Shown: positions 12,311 through 25,227, counted from the stretch's first letter. The stretch is 64,000 nt of DNA from Hypholoma sublateritium FD-334 SS-4 (GCA_000827495.1 KN817534.1:384653-448652), one strand, 5' to 3'. The notes: generated by a model from the sequence alone, not told the origin. A program made the numbers and translations.

Positions 12311-13991
12311 TCATGATTTATAACTAGAAAGTCCAAATAATAAAGCAGGGTCGACCTCATCGACCATGTTGAAAAATATGTCGATACAATCTGGAGAGTG
12401 TTGATCGGGGGACAGGGCTGGTGACACTACCTTTGAAATAATTCCATCGTCAAATGGTTCCCCGGATATAGTGGGTATAATGGCTCTATCATAATCAACT
12501 TGGGAGGTCTCTTCGGTCACCAATGTTTCAGACGAGCTCGTGCTATCAAGTGTCTTCGTGGAAAGATGGGTTACGGCCGTCGTAGAACTACTTGTCGAAA
12601 GTGTATCTGACTCGGAGGCGACGGGTGTTCGCATTGAACGGCGACGATGATAACGAGGATCATATGGCTCCGTTAATCGATTCCGTGGGTTACAGATAGG
12701 GATTGAGGGCCCTCGAACCCTCGCAATAGTGACGGGCATGTCTGGGTCCTTTGGCTCGTCGTATTCGTCGTGCGCTAGTTGCAATCTGCGATTCTGTCGG
12801 TTGGAGCGTACGCGATATTTGATGGCTTGAATTCGCTTCAACATATAATGATTTTCCAAAGGATTAAGAAAATAATTGGAGAAAAACTTGACGTGTATCC
12901 TGATACCAAGGGGGCGCTCCGGGCTGGCTTTTGGGAGAACGCATTCGATGTTCTTCCACGACATTGTGAGTCTCAACGGCGGATCTATGTGGATTCCTTT
13001 TTCGAGCTCTTTGAATAATTCGCGCAGATCGGTCCAATGCCATCGGTCCGTCTCTCGTGATAGTTTTTCTCTGTCCTTGTATGGAACAATGCAGTTCAAC
13101 TCAAGAAGTCGAACGGTATTGTCGTAAATCATGAACCGGTTAGTGCTACATCCTCGGTAAAGGAACCCCGCGTTTTCCAGCCTTGAAATTGCACTGTAGA
13201 CGAGCGCCATGTCTGAGGAACATATCATTCTTCCCGACGCCGCCTCGCTGACTAGACCAATAACTGAACCGTCTCTTCCTACGAGGTGGCCGTACACCTC
13301 ATAAATCATGTGTGACAATCCCTTGGCCTGAAGAGCTTTGTAGCCACGTATGGATTGTTTCACCGCCTTTAATTCGGTATCGTTCCATCCATAGAGTACG
13401 TCTAATTTTGTGCAGAAATGAGCGGATAAAAGCATCACCAATATGAGAAATGATCTTACCAACTTTCTTGTTTCTCCATATTCCGCGTCTATCAGAGCAT
13501 GTACCGAAGACGGTAAATTCGATCTCGTGCACTTGTATCAAAGTCTCCCCAGGCGGGCACGGGATACAGTTGAGGACCATTTGTCTTTGCGTGATGTAAT
13601 AATTGCCTTTTTTATCTTGGACTAGATAGCCCCAGTTTGTAGCATCGAAGTTGATGGAGAGTAGGTGAGATTGCTACGAAAGTAAGTATTAGGGTCAGAT
13701 AAATCGAGACCAGCAAAAGTTTATCGATAAGTTACTCACGATAATTTCAAGGTAATTTGCGTATGTCTGTCTCTCTTCACATGTTGCATACCACTCATGG
13801 TAACAATTGGTCTGGTCAAGGCTCTTGCTGCTGTAGGTCATTGGTGGGGCTTCGATGATAATTTGCTTCCCATCCCTCCATAAGGCAAACATCGGCCGTT
13901 TACCAACGTACCCTCCGATGAGCGCGACGACTCCCTGAGGAATGGGACATGCTTCCGGGAAGGGTTGTAACATAAGCGGAAAGTGGGACAT
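12311..13991 (-). CDS. kinase-like fold protein A (probable pseudokinase)
   Basis: Exons 13991-13740, 13673-13460 and 13401-12311 join in phase (0, then 1) to 518 residues. The N-terminal module has CPIPQGVVALIGG followed by the phrase FALWRDGKQI. The middle exon carries a beta-rich segment ending in KKV/DVLYGWN. The last exon carries a kinase-like C-lobe (YGHLVGRDGSVIGLVSEA, then LYRGCSTNRFMI near residue 237, then VRLLELN). In active kinases these last positions are HRDxxxxN and DFG; here the catalytic Asp residues are absent. The C-terminal 150 residues are Ser/Thr-rich and probably disordered. It is closely related to gene B at 15149-16624 in exon layout and sequence. Membership in an Agaricomycete-expanded kinase-like family is inference from pattern; no substrate is known. 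Confidence 0.7.
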
Positions 13992-15148
13992 GGCGAAAGC
14001 CTCGGGACAGTTTGTGGACGATGTTGTGGGTGACTTGACTGATAAAACATTTGATCATCGATCCAGAGATACTGCACAAACACATGACCTCTTCACGCTG
14101 TGCTATATTTGGAATGCTTGAAGATGTTTATGTTGTGCCATTTCCTTTTAGAGTGTCAGTTGGTCCATTCTGAAGCACGCACGATGAAATGTCGCAGGCC
14201 CTGCCCTATCCAGAGACCGAAGCGCTGTTAGTTTCCCGAGCTACATTCTTGGAATGGGTATTCCGACACTGTTGGAAAATCAGCGCTCAGCGCGAGCCTT
14301 CGTCCCGTGGAACCACTGCAGAAAATGCTACAGCCAGTTGGTATCTCATTCAGGAAAACATGGATACCTGTAACACACTATGCAACGCTTAATCGAATTC
14401 TTAAATACTGAGCTTTTTTTTGAGCAGTCACTGCTACAGTATCAAGTTCATTTTACCACTCTCATAATATCTTCTATCTATCTTTTTAATTCACCAGGCT
14501 CAAATTCATTCACCATCAATGTGCGCCTCTCAGACAGCACGCTGCTCGAATTGCAACCGCGATTATTTAAGAGTAATACAGTGCCCGGCTTTCGTGATCG
14601 GCATTGGATGCAGCGCCGGGCCACCCAAGCCAGCGGCTCCAGGATCCACGAATCCTGGTGGACTCTGTAAGACGTGCTCTGGCGGTAGATGAGATACGCA
14701 GATTATGTTGTGCGTATTAGTTACCTTGTCTTCCGTTCAACCACTATATTTTAAACAAGCCCTCTAGCATTTATTCTTATATTTTTCTATTGCCAGTTCC
14801 GCTGGTTCTTTGTTGTGTCAAATAATCGGGTTTAACTTTTCCTGACTCTTCCTTCTGTCGCAACCTTTTCGCAGTATTCTCGAGACTTGAGAACCATAGC
14901 TTGTTTCTCAGACCGGAGAGCCATCGCTTCCGACATTCGTTTAATTTCAATTTTTTTTCATTATCGTTCTCATCCCAGGTGCACCGTATTGTATACGCCA
15001 CACCTTCATCCCACTGGTCGTTTTCTACATATGTTCCTTTCTTTTTACCCGGTTGACGGATGTCTCTGTATTTATGTTGCATTATTTATTAAATATTCCA
15101 TCGGGGCCTCAGACGACATAAACAGATTTAATTCACAATATAATTTAA
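13992..15148. other. spacer between kinase-like genes A and B
   Basis: About 1.15 kb. A 101-codon minus-strand frame (15082-14777), rich in Lys and Glu, lies just past the 3' end of gene B. I cannot support it as a gene; it may be 3' UTR. No other supported content. Confidence 0.4.
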
Positions 15149-16624
15149 TCAAGCATCAGATGTACCACTCTCGCTGAGTTCAGTGGGTGACAGTGTCACC
15201 CGCGTGATCCTATAGGGGTGGAACACAGCGCGAGACCGAATCGGACCGCGGCGCGTACGAGATTGTGATCCCTCCGTGATCATCAATAACGGTCGGTCTC
15301 CCGTGTCAGAAATCGAAGAAAGATCGCTGGCAGTGTCGCTATCAGTGCAGCAAGTTTCCGTGATGCTTGCTTTTTGATTGAAGCTGAAGCGCCCGTGATG
15401 ACGGCTGTGGATCAGCTGGAAGCCTTCCCAGTATGGAATTCGATATGTGTGAAAGAAGTTGGAAGATGTAAACAGGAATATACCCCCGAGTGGGCGTTCA
15501 GGGCCCACGGGAGGTATGATGAGTTGCAGCTGTTTTGAAGTGGCAGTGAAGCGATCAGGTGGGAACCTATAATTTCCGAACGGCCCGTAGGTCTTGAGCT
15601 CGTCGAAAAGATCAGCCAGCTCCTTCCAATGCCAGAGATCTGCATCTTTCTCCAATTTATGAAGTTTTTTGGGGGAGTACGGGATCAGAGAGAAAGGTTC
15701 CAAAAGCCGAACCTTGCCGTCAGGTGAGATCATAAATTGATTCGTCCCACATCCTCGATAAAGGCAGCCGCGAGCTTGAAGGTTCGCGATAGTATGATAT
15801 ATCAATGTGCGGTCCGACAGATTTATCAGCCTTCCTTTGCCGGCTTCGGTGACTAGGCCTATTACTGTCCCATCTTTTCGCAGTAAATGGCCATATAGTT
15901 CGAAAGACAGGTCCATGCCCACCAGCACTCGATAGGCGTACATAGCACGATCGAGCTGCACGATGTTGATTTCGTTCCAAGCATAAAATACATCTAAGTG
16001 TCGAGATATTTTATTATGAATTAGAATGACTGAGCTCGGGAAAGAAAGTCAATGATACGTACCGACCTCTCGCCCATTCCATAACCCCCGGCGATCCCAT
16101 GGTTGACCCCATACGGTGAATTGAATTTCTTCCTCAAAAATAATTGGGGCCCATAATGGACATGATACTGTCGGAAAAACCTTGTCTCTTTGCCGTATAT
16201 AAAATCCTCCCGTATTGTCGTGTAGCAGGTACGCCCAGTTTGTTGATCCGAAGTTGATCTCGTCCAGATGAGATTGCTGTGCAGTAAGTAAACAGATACT
16301 ATAAGTCGAGTTGTAAGATAATTAATAAGCAGTACGAACGATGATTTCTAAATAATGAGCGAAGGTCCGTTTGGATTTGACAAATAATTTCCATTCCGAA
16401 TATTCGGAGTTGTCGGGGTCATATTCAGAGTCGTAGTTATGATAGGGTACCTCCACTGTTATTTCTTGGCCATTTTTCCATAGCAAGTATCTCGGACGGG
16501 ATCCATGGTTCCCCCCTAGAAGACCAACGACGTTACGTGGAATGGGACAAACATCTTGTATTGAATCGGTAAAAGCGGTGTCCTGTTCGTCGTACATCGT
16601 CGATTTCACCGACTGGGCAGGCAA
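15149..16624 (-). CDS. kinase-like fold protein B (probable pseudokinase), tandem paralogue of A
   Basis: Exons 16624-16340, 16276-16063 and 15993-15149 give 447 residues. The middle exon is 214 nt, exactly as in gene A, with identical phases. The first donor is the less usual GTTCGT. Shared phrases with A include CPIPRNVVGLLGG, YLLWKNGQEI, YGHLLRKDGTVIGLVTEA and LYRGCGTNQFMI, followed by VRLLEPF. As in A, the HRD aspartate is replaced (YRG, near residue 245) and the DFG position reads LLE, so phosphotransfer is unlikely. The tail is shorter than that of A and Ser/Thr-rich. Same strand and direct order show local tandem duplication. Function is unknown. Confidence 0.7.
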
Positions 16625-17148
16625 TTATGTTTGAAGCTTCAAGTACAAAGCTTGTACGCCTCAGAATGGAGCCACAGGAAAAGCGTATGCCCAGCGGTCG
16701 AGTGGAGGTGGTTTCGCTATGACGATCTCGGTGTCTGATACTTTGATAGATGGCGAAGTAGTGGAATCGAATGTTCAGCGTTCAACGTTCAACGGCAACA
16801 TCAACATCGACATTCAGGACGGTCACCGACAAACGACGGTCGCGGGAAGCGTATTACATAACGGCGCGACCCTAAATTAGGACAATCGATTTGCAGCGCC
16901 CACAAACACCCAGCGAGAACGCTCTCTCCCGAGTCAGTTCCCAAGTCTCAGAAAGGAGACTCCGACTCCATTTCTTGCCATATTTGCCTGGAATTAATGG
17001 CTCGCGCTCAGCCCAATGATGACAGTGCGACGCGCACCCTCATCACTGATTAAGGACATTGGCGCGATGGCCTCGAAATGCATAAATTCGAGAGCAGGAA
17101 AAACGGTGAGGACAATCAGCTAGCCCTCATAAATTTCTTCAACTCAAG
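16625..17148. other. intergenic region upstream of kinase-like gene B
   Basis: Holds the divergent promoter space between gene B (-) and the small Cys-rich ORF (+). No reading frame is supported here. Confidence 0.4.
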
Positions 17149-17310
17149 ATGTGCGAAGTGAAGAAAGCGGCCTGTCCATCTTGCGCTCGTGTACACTCGG
17201 CCGTGGTATATTGTCCCAGCAAATGCGGCAAAATCCATCCCTGTCACCCGCAAGCCAGCGTCGGTCATGCACAGGGACTACCCAAGCTTTTGTGCCAAGC
17301 TTGCAAATAA
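17149..17310 (+). CDS. 53-residue Cys-rich, zinc-ribbon-like microprotein
   Basis: An ATG at 17149 opens a 53-codon frame ending in TAA at 17308-17310. It is too short for usual ORF cut-offs. It begins MCEVKKAACPSCARVH and has seven more Cys/His-rich positions: a CxxC pair, then C-x3-C with nearby His (YCPSKCGKIHPCHP), then a final CxxC (LCQACK). This spacing resembles a metal-binding ribbon. Small Cys-rich proteins starting MC are known from other fungal genomes as unnamed ORFs; that parallel is from memory and not checked. No introns or targeting signal are visible. Function is unknown, and it could be a chance ORF. Confidence 0.45.
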   Translation: MCEVKKAACPSCARVHSAVVYCPSKCGKIHPCHPQASVGHAQGLPKLLCQACK

Positions 17311-19614
17311 CCCTTACACCTGGGAAATATTTAATGGAATGCTTTGCCATTTGAACCGTCAAGCTGCAGGCGCAGGTCCTAACCAGAGATATAGATATGT
17401 TCCCACTGCCTCTAGAAATCATTGCTCGCCACTACGAGACTCACTTTGCAACCATGATCGGCCTACCTCATAATCAAACCCCCTGTATCCATAGGATTTC
17501 GCATTATACGGACCATGCATACTCATCACGGACGCCAAACATACGAACATCATAGATTCCATACATTGGGCCTGCATCGGATATATTATTCGTACTTATA
17601 CCTACGGCACGCGCCTCACCTATATACCCGTGCTCTTCAGTAATTTCATTCTATCATAAACTCTTGTAATAAATGCTTGCGATATCGCCTGGTCTTGAAA
17701 TAAATTAGTTCTTTACAAGTTCCACTTTACAGCAAGTATAGCTGGCTCGAGTCAGTTGTACAGCATCGGTTTAAGGGCAACCAGACCACTTTGATTATCC
17801 CTAGTAGACCAATCAATACATTTAAGTTCTGAAAATTTCTGAAATATTTTCTCTGCTACCATCCAGCAGGGGGCTGTGTAAATGGTATGGCTCATTGTGA
17901 TTAATTACTATCTTGAACTGTCAATGGCGAACTGAGATTGTAGTATGAAGGCTGCAATGAAGATGATTGTAAATTTTTCTCGTGTCAGACTATGTATATC
18001 GAGTTACTTATATTTTCTAAGTACTTGGGTATTTTTTATGTTTCTGATTCAGTGTAAGGAGTTCAGACTCCAAGCGCAATGCGCATGCGCCACACATAAC
18101 GCCACAGAAGAGTGCTTCATCACGTGCCGAAGCGATGGGATCAAAGCCAGAAATTCCCACCCACCCACTGGCTCGGATTTACATCTTCAGCCGCATCTCC
18201 CAAATAGCTCACTGCCTTCCTATCAATGAAAGAGTCATAGAAGAGATGGTTGAATATAGTATGGATATGATCTTTCCAATAACAATAAAATGGGACTTGG
18301 TCCCGCCCCCGACTTGCCACTGGTTGGGCGCTTTTGAAGACTACTGAAATGCAGATTTGTGCTTTCTGGCTCAGCCGTTCATTACACACGAACGGTGACG
18401 CGTTGACGGGGATCTAAATTCACCCGCTGTGGCGTGCGCACGAATTCATCGCGTCGGCCGACTAAATAATATGTAGTCATAAATGCATACCCATTCCCAC
18501 ACAAAGCCTTCTGTGCCATCCTGAGGGGGTCTAGACCTGAAGCTCGCCAGATCTGCGCGCGCAGTACGATATGCGCATATTAATTCAACGCCGTTCTTCC
18601 CCGCCGCGCGCCAGCCTGAGGTGTTGCATAGATCCTTTTAGTATGTTCAACTACCTGAGACCCGCATTTATCAGTGACATCGGACACACCCACAGCGTCG
18701 CTTACTGCCCTTCCAGCCTCTAAAATCAGACGTACCTCACCGCTGGTGCTTTTCCATGCGCTCCAAATGCGTTCTGCCCGTGACGAACGGCGGCGGATAT
18801 AAGGCCAACCTGAGAGAAATGCGACGTGGTTATTATTTAAAGAGTTGTGGATGCACTGCCACGGGCCAAGATAGTGGCAGCTACATCTCAATCCCTCGGA
18901 GTACAGCATCCGAAACAGGCCAAATCCAACGACGCACTGGCAGTGCGCAGGCAGGCTGCAGAGCTTAACACTGTGGCCCGGACAGTGTTACTCTGGACAA
19001 ACTCTGGATCATGATAGTCGGGTGTCAAGACCGTCCGGTAAGGGGGACGTACTCAGCAAAATTGTTCGCTGGACCTAGTATACATGTTGCATTCCAATCG
19101 CATAGATGCGCATTGCTATGTTTCAGGGAATGAGAGACGGAGCGCCAGTGCGGCACGGAGGTGCTGACTTTGGAAATAAATTCCGTATATTGACTGCCCC
19201 ACGTGAGCGCGTCATCTTGATATCTCCTTGACAACGCGACGTGGGGCTCTGCCATCAATTCCCCCCGACGTCTCCACGGTGCACGCGTTGGCCTGCAGGC
19301 AAACCACGGTGCAAAGTCACTATGTATGTACGGTGGCGCCTGACTTTCGGGGTAGCATGATATCGCAGGCTTGGTATTGGGATTAGCGCAGCATACAGTG
19401 GTATATGTGCAGCAAATAAACATGCGCCTATATATTTCCTACGAACGACCCAGAGGGGTATCATTATGAACTAATGGGCAGATGCAAATAATAAAAGTTA
19501 TCTAAGCCAGCTCGGCGTGAAGTGGGGAAGACAGATGCGCTATTGACGTGTTAAGTAAGTATCGATGATAGTGGGCAGCATGGCCAGGAGAATGCTATTC
19601 AATAGCAGACCCGT
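17311..19614. other. 2.3-kb region without supported gene
   Basis: Several frames of 60-130 codons on both strands show no splice consistency or recognisable pattern. The sequence alternates AT-rich parts (17.5-18.0 kb) with more balanced parts. Nothing further can be supported. Confidence 0.4.
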
Positions 19615-20683
19615 TCAAAAGGAGAAAGAAATAGCGAGAGTCAAGGCGCCCATTGCAGCAGCGATGATCATCTTGGACTCGGAGTTAGCGGCGGGGACAG
19701 CGGCACTGCCGAACACGCTGCTGCTACCAAGACCTCCAGCAGCCTGCACGGCGCCGGTCAAAAATGTAGAACCGCACTTCGACTCAACAGCGTTGTAGAG
19801 GTCGGATTGCGAGCTCAAGATCTGGCTGCTAGAGAGACCAGGGGCGTAGGGGATGTTGGACTCGAAGTCGATATAGGCAGTGAGCACCTGGCGGGCGCAC
19901 GACGTGCACAGGGTGGTGGCATCGAGGGTGGGCTTGAAGAAGATGAATGGCAGGTAGGTGTCGTGATATGTGGTAGTGTTGGGCACGATAGCAGAAACCG
20001 AGTCGCGGCGCTTGAGGGCGGAATTGTCGGTGTAAAGGAGGGCGAGGAGGCTGGAAACGCTGAGGGACGATCCATCACCAGCCACATCTTCACTGACTTC
20101 GCGGGAGGTCGTGGTAGGGGCATTGACACACCACGAGCCGTCATCAGCCTTGGCACACGCAGCAGTGCGCATGGGCAAGAAAGAGTAGAGGACGTCGTAG
20201 ATTTTGACAACATCCGTAACGTTGCTAGTGGTCAATTCGGCCGAACACGCGGTGAAGAAGTTCGTGAGTTGGGTGCGGATGTTGCTTTCTGGGCAAGCGG
20301 TATCAACCGTAGACGAGCACAGGCCCGTTAGAGCTGAGCTGACTGCAGCAGACGAGGCGGTGGAGTTGCTCCCGGGCGCGAAAGCGGACGTGGCAGATGT
20401 CAGGGTGTTAAGGCAAGTGGTGAAGTTGCTGTCCGAGTTGAGCCCAGTCAAGAATGTTGAGCATCCTGTGCTGAGTCCGGTGGGAATCAAAGGATTTGCT
20501 GTTGCAACTGGAGTAGCAGACGAAGTCGCACTCGCAGTCGCATTTGCACTCGCAGTTGCGTAGGTACTGGCCTATTCTCGTGTCAGCGATGCTGTCCTAT
20601 TAATGCCGTAGACTGATACTCACTGAAGATTGAGCGTAAGCAACCGTACTTAAAAGAGAAGCAAGAGCGAAAGTCTTGAACAT
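19615..20683 (-). CDS. secreted, probably GPI-anchored, Cys-containing wall protein (DUF7729 type)
   Basis: Exons 20683-20624 and 20571-19615 (intron GTGAGT..TAG) give 338 residues. The first exon is almost exactly a signal peptide (MFKTFALASLLSTVAYAQ). A Thr/Ala-rich linker follows, then a domain with IPTGLSTGCSTFL, CLNTLTSATSAF, LYSFLPMRTAACAK and CTSCARQVLTAY, which matches the pattern I associate with the fungal DUF7729 family. The C-terminus has small residues followed by a hydrophobic stretch ending AISFSF, as in GPI-anchor signals. The inferred location is the outer plasma membrane or cell wall. No enzymatic motif is seen. An opposite-strand frame of 174 codons over the same bases is a GC-driven shadow. 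Confidence 0.8.
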
Positions 20684-23134
20684 GGTAATGAGCTGTTTGG
20701 TGAACGAGTGGACTGGTTGGATGATGAACGTTAACGACGACAACAACGGCGGGAATGAGAGGAGGTTGCTTGGCAGAAAACAAATCACCACATTGTCCGA
20801 GGCCACATGTCAAACACAAACAAATAAAATTGTGGCTGAAATTCACGCTTCAGATGATCTCGTCATCATGTCATTTCCAACCTTCAAAATACCGGCTCGA
20901 CTTCAACGCTCATTCGGAAAGGTCTACAAGTCATCGTCAAATATTTACAGCCGAAATCTTACTGTCTTCTGCAGGAAAGTTTGCTCAACGTCGCCTATTA
21001 GTATCAGCCTTTTGTCAGCCTTGCTCAATTTAATTTTCTATTGTTTCAGCCAAGTTTCTGCCGGTCGATTGTTTCTTGTTGATGAAGCTCACGGTCAAGC
21101 ACTCACATCTCTAGGTCTAAGAACTTCTTGCCGGTGTGCTTCTCTTGAGATTTAATGGACACTCTGGCCGATATCCTCCAACATATCATTCCGGGACAGT
21201 GCTATTCTCAGGTATTGCTCTCACTCTCTATCGTCACGATCAGGTTCGCACCTAGCTTCTGTGACTAGTGGAAAACACCCTCGCTTAACCCTCAATCTGC
21301 ATGAGTAGCAGTGATGCGAAGAGATCGAGGATAAACAAAATGCGCCGTCACATTCCAAGAAAGATGCAACGCAAATGTGGGAAGACACGCGCAAACATAG
21401 CGGACTTCAGCACTTGCTTTGGTCCATCTGCTTGAGTCCAAGGACAGGCCAACATCGACGTGTAAATTTCCCGCATACGGCAGCCTTCCAGTTCTCTCGC
21501 TCGCTTCAAAGTTCTTCACACATTCAAGGGTGCTGCAAAGATTCATACTTCGGAGCGAATGGTCGCACAGTCTGATTGACAGTACAATGGAGCTATAAAA
21601 TCTTCTCTTATCGCTGAATCATTCTAACCGCTAAAAGGCTGGTAAGTGATCCATATCCCAATCTAACACAAAAATGACTTTACATATTCACATAACCAAA
21701 TAGGTAACGCTATGTTCCCATATCCTTAGATTCTCCAGCCAGATTCACTGTCTCGACACCTTCGCCTCTCCAGAGACGCTCAACATTCTAAAAACCTTCG
21801 TGACACTGGTGGCAAATGATAGATTGAAATACCGTCGGAATCAAGTCTCTCTAGCATGAAGTATGATGGTCCCATAACCTCCAAGGAACCATCAGGACGA
21901 ATACGTACCTGTGGAAGGCGGCGAACTTGTGTCGTAGCACATGAGCTCCAGAACCAAGTCTTCCATAACGTTTATATCAATCAATCTTTCGCTGTGGTTG
22001 TCGGTCTGGTCGGATATGTCGTACGCTCTACAACGGCCGGCGTCGGCGTCGGTTTCTTTGGCTCGCCGTGGGACAGCGGCGACCTGGTCAACTCAAAGTG
22101 TTTGCCTCTTGCAGAACTGCAGGCGCAAACAAGGGTACCTAGGCTATCGCACTGTTCCAGCACATGCTCCGCCGCTTCGCGTCAGGTTCAACAAGCATAT
22201 CAGGTTATTTTGAGATCTCCCCACACAACAAGCAGAAAGTACTCACGTACTGCCGGGATCATCAGAAAGTGAGTGCGAGCTCGCCATCAGGCACGTACCA
22301 CTCGGGGGAATTTCGACGGAGACCTTGCGGCAAACTTGAAGGACATGTTCATGATCAATCCCTTCTTTTGTTTCTTTCACCGTGACTAACCCCCGCCTAG
22401 ACCTCCGTCTCATCGTCACAGGCCCTTCAGGGAGCTGGGATTCCGTCCAAATGACCGCCAGGGCCTACAAATGACATCTCTTCTATGTATACCTATTCTC
22501 CGCCACCGCTCAGCGCGCCAGATCTTCCTCCAGATAGGCACTTCCTTTGTCCTGAGACGATCGTTGATACATCTCTCCAATTAATGACCTTCAATGAATT
22601 GATGCCTGCCTAAAATCCGCACAAGCAATGCAGTCAACGCCGCCAGTATTAGTTGGCTCCGTCCGCATACCCCCTGCCATACCTGACACCACGGACAAAA
22701 CTTGGGCTAAATTGAATATCCAGCATTTTTGGCATGATTTTTCTGGCGACTCTAATAAGCATTCAAACACCCATCATACCGCTTTCAGTGTGGCGTCCTT
22801 CTACGGCGTTCTCGTCGGTGGACCAGTGTACGTCCTCCTATTTATTCATCTGGTAAAAGACATCACACGCTGACGCACCGCACCGCGGTGCTTACAGAAA
22901 CAGCTCAGATAGGGCGTGATAGAGCTAAATCTCTTGAGAATGACGCCGCTAAATTTGCATGATTCCATATCCTTGAACTGCCTCCGATATCTTGATCACC
23001 TCCGAAATCCAATAGCATTCGCGCAGGCCGCGACGTGGTAGAAAAGTATACATAGTGACGCGCAAAACGGAGCAATCGATGATACTGACACTCCGATGTA
23101 TAGATAGCCTTGCGATAGGTGCACCGTCTGCGCC
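20684..23134. other. 2.4-kb region without a convincing gene
   Basis: Many fragments are open, none joined convincingly. Two deserve note: a 138-codon plus frame at 21856-22272 and an 81-codon plus frame at 22628-22873 that ends in a hydrophobic segment. An ATG at about 21155 starts a short frame ending at a possible donor. Remnants of a decayed gene are possible but not demonstrable. It also contains the promoter of the secreted protein gene. Confidence 0.35.
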
Positions 23135-25227
23135 TCACAGCCGAGCCCTTCCCAGACTGAAGACCCCATGGTCATGCGTGTGGCCGCCGCCAGTCGGAGT
23201 TCCAGAGATCCGCCACCGCCCAAGAACCATCGCGGGCGACTGAAGGTAGCCGGTGAATATCCAGACGCCGTTTGGCTGCTGACCACCTGCGTCTTTCTGT
23301 TATAATAGGTCGTCGATGCCATAGGTCAGATCGTTGAGATAGCCGGTGTATTCCGATGTGCACATACCGCTTGTCGTTTGAGCATGATACTACCGTCTTT
23401 GCGAACGTGCCCCGAGTACTGGTACCCTCCCCACGCGTGACTGTAATCCTCTAGGGCCTAGTTTCGTTAGACGGTACCAGTGGCAGTAGCGAAAGCGCAT
23501 CAAACCTCGCCCAACAGTATCACGTCATACGGAGGGGTAATTTGAGGATTAATATCATTTTGTGTGTATGCAGAGGCCGGCTCGTATTTGTGATATACGC
23601 GACCGCCGACAAAAAGCCGTACGTCCTGTAATTTTTAAAAATAAATTGAGAAGCGAGAAGCTATTGGTAGCAGAATGGTTGCGCGCACCGATGCACTAAA
23701 TGAATTAATGGGAAAGTCGTAGTCTAATGCATCGCTCCCATTGACGAGCGAGCGTCCGTTGTCCATGGTACAAATGTACTCGGTCATCTGGACATGCATC
23801 GGCTTCGTGAATGAATCTGCTGGGATTTCACTGAAAGTGGCCGTCGGCACATTTATGCCCTAGACACGAGCGACGACGATTAGTATGGATTCAATAAGCA
23901 CCAGCGGTGCGTGCGCAATTACTCTATATGTCCCTTCCCAAAGAGCGGATAGAGTACCAGGGATGTATCGGAAAGCATCCGCGTGCGCTGGGCCGCCGGA
24001 TATTTGCAGCGTATCCCGGAATTGCATGTCGTATAGCGCGCTCGCCGTGCGAGGGACATCCGACATGCGTGGTGCGGCTGCAGCGCGCGAGTCCTCCTGC
24101 GCGCAGTCCGCGAGAAGAAGGGTGCGGTACGATGTCACGCTGGAGATCCGGTAGTCTCCCAGCTCCTGTGCAGAGAGCGGACCCATGTTCGACGCCGAGC
24201 GAAATTCTGGGAGGAGATGCGGCGGTACCTGCATCGGCCGCACTTCGTGGATGGCGCAGACAAGGTTTATTGCCGCCGTAGAGGGATCCGGGAGGACAGG
24301 AAGCCANCACTTCATGTACGCAGAAACCGCCAGATGAGGATCAGCGGCGTATGCCCCATGATGAGGAACGGNGTTAGCGCCGTGGGTAGGCCGCGGCCCG
24401 TCCCCCTGTCGATCATNGTCACTGGGAGGCCTAACTTGCGCTGACAGGGGAGAGAATTCGGGTGAGAGCGGGGCTGATATCTAGAATAGTGGCATGTCAT
24501 GTGCGTGTGAGCGATAAAAAAATTGCAGCGGCGGCGAGATTGCCAAGATAGATCTTACATCGTTCGATGCGAATAAAAAGGGGTATATTGCACAATAGAG
24601 CTCGTCTCGATGCTGCCTTGACATGTCCAAAATATCGCCTTGAAAGGACCAGTGCCACATGAGTTATTATATGATCTTCAAGAAAATTCAGACAGACTCA
24701 CACCTGCGAAGGGACAGGCATAGTAGCCAAATACTGACATTATCTAAGTGCTGGCTGTCCGTCCGAGGCTCGCGTTCCGGCAAATGAGTCAAAACGCTGA
24801 GCGTAAGGCGTAAAATAAATTGCGTAAAGCCGACTGCAGAGAGCTGCCGCTCGTTGAGGTCGTCGTTTTCCAGAAGCATCCACAGAGCAGTCCATAGATC
24901 TTGCAGAAGTCCAACGGACGAGAAATCCATGTACTGCACCCGATGAAGAAGTCGGTACCGATTTACCAACTCCACGGCTACAGCGGAGTCGGTGAGTTGC
25001 CCGGGATACCTTCGAGAGGTGGCGGTCGTGTCGAATTTCACGGAAAAAATATGCGCGTAGAGGTCCGGTGCTGTGAAAAGATTGAGCTCGCGATACAGGG
25101 ACGTACACGTCTGCAACAGGCTTAGAATGGCGTTCAGGGAGTCAAACGGCGAGTTCGCCGCAGACATAAAGGCGATGTGCCGGATTACATCGCGTGGAAG
25201 GGTGTCGAGACGAGGCATGGAAACCAT
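23135..25227 (-). CDS. F-box-like protein, copy 1 (seven exons)
   Basis: Exons 25227-24702, 24638-24559, 24480-23923, 23859-23689, 23625-23506, 23457-23368 and 23296-23135 join with clean phases to 568 residues. The start is a degenerate F-box (LDTLPRDVIRHIAF, near residue 5). The 80-nt second exon codes the conserved block ELYCAIYPFLFASN. The C-terminus has the family signature GHVRKDGSIML and then GVWIFTGYLQ..LGRWR. Copies at 30488 and 32873 share the 80-nt exon. Family role: F-box proteins link substrates to SCF ubiquitin ligases through Skp1; the target here is unknown. Three N calls lie in exon 3 (24307, 24372, 24417). One falls in a TGN codon that would be a stop if A, so intactness is not certain. 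Confidence 0.75.

Noticed and set aside
14777..15082. 101-codon Lys/Glu-rich minus frame after kinase-like gene B
   Set aside because: No homology pattern or splice partner; lies where the 3' UTR of gene B is expected.
19807..20331. 174-codon plus-strand frame opposite the secreted protein gene
   Set aside because: It is the complement of a biased coding exon, has no start context or splice support, and the minus strand carries a clear signal peptide and GPI signal.
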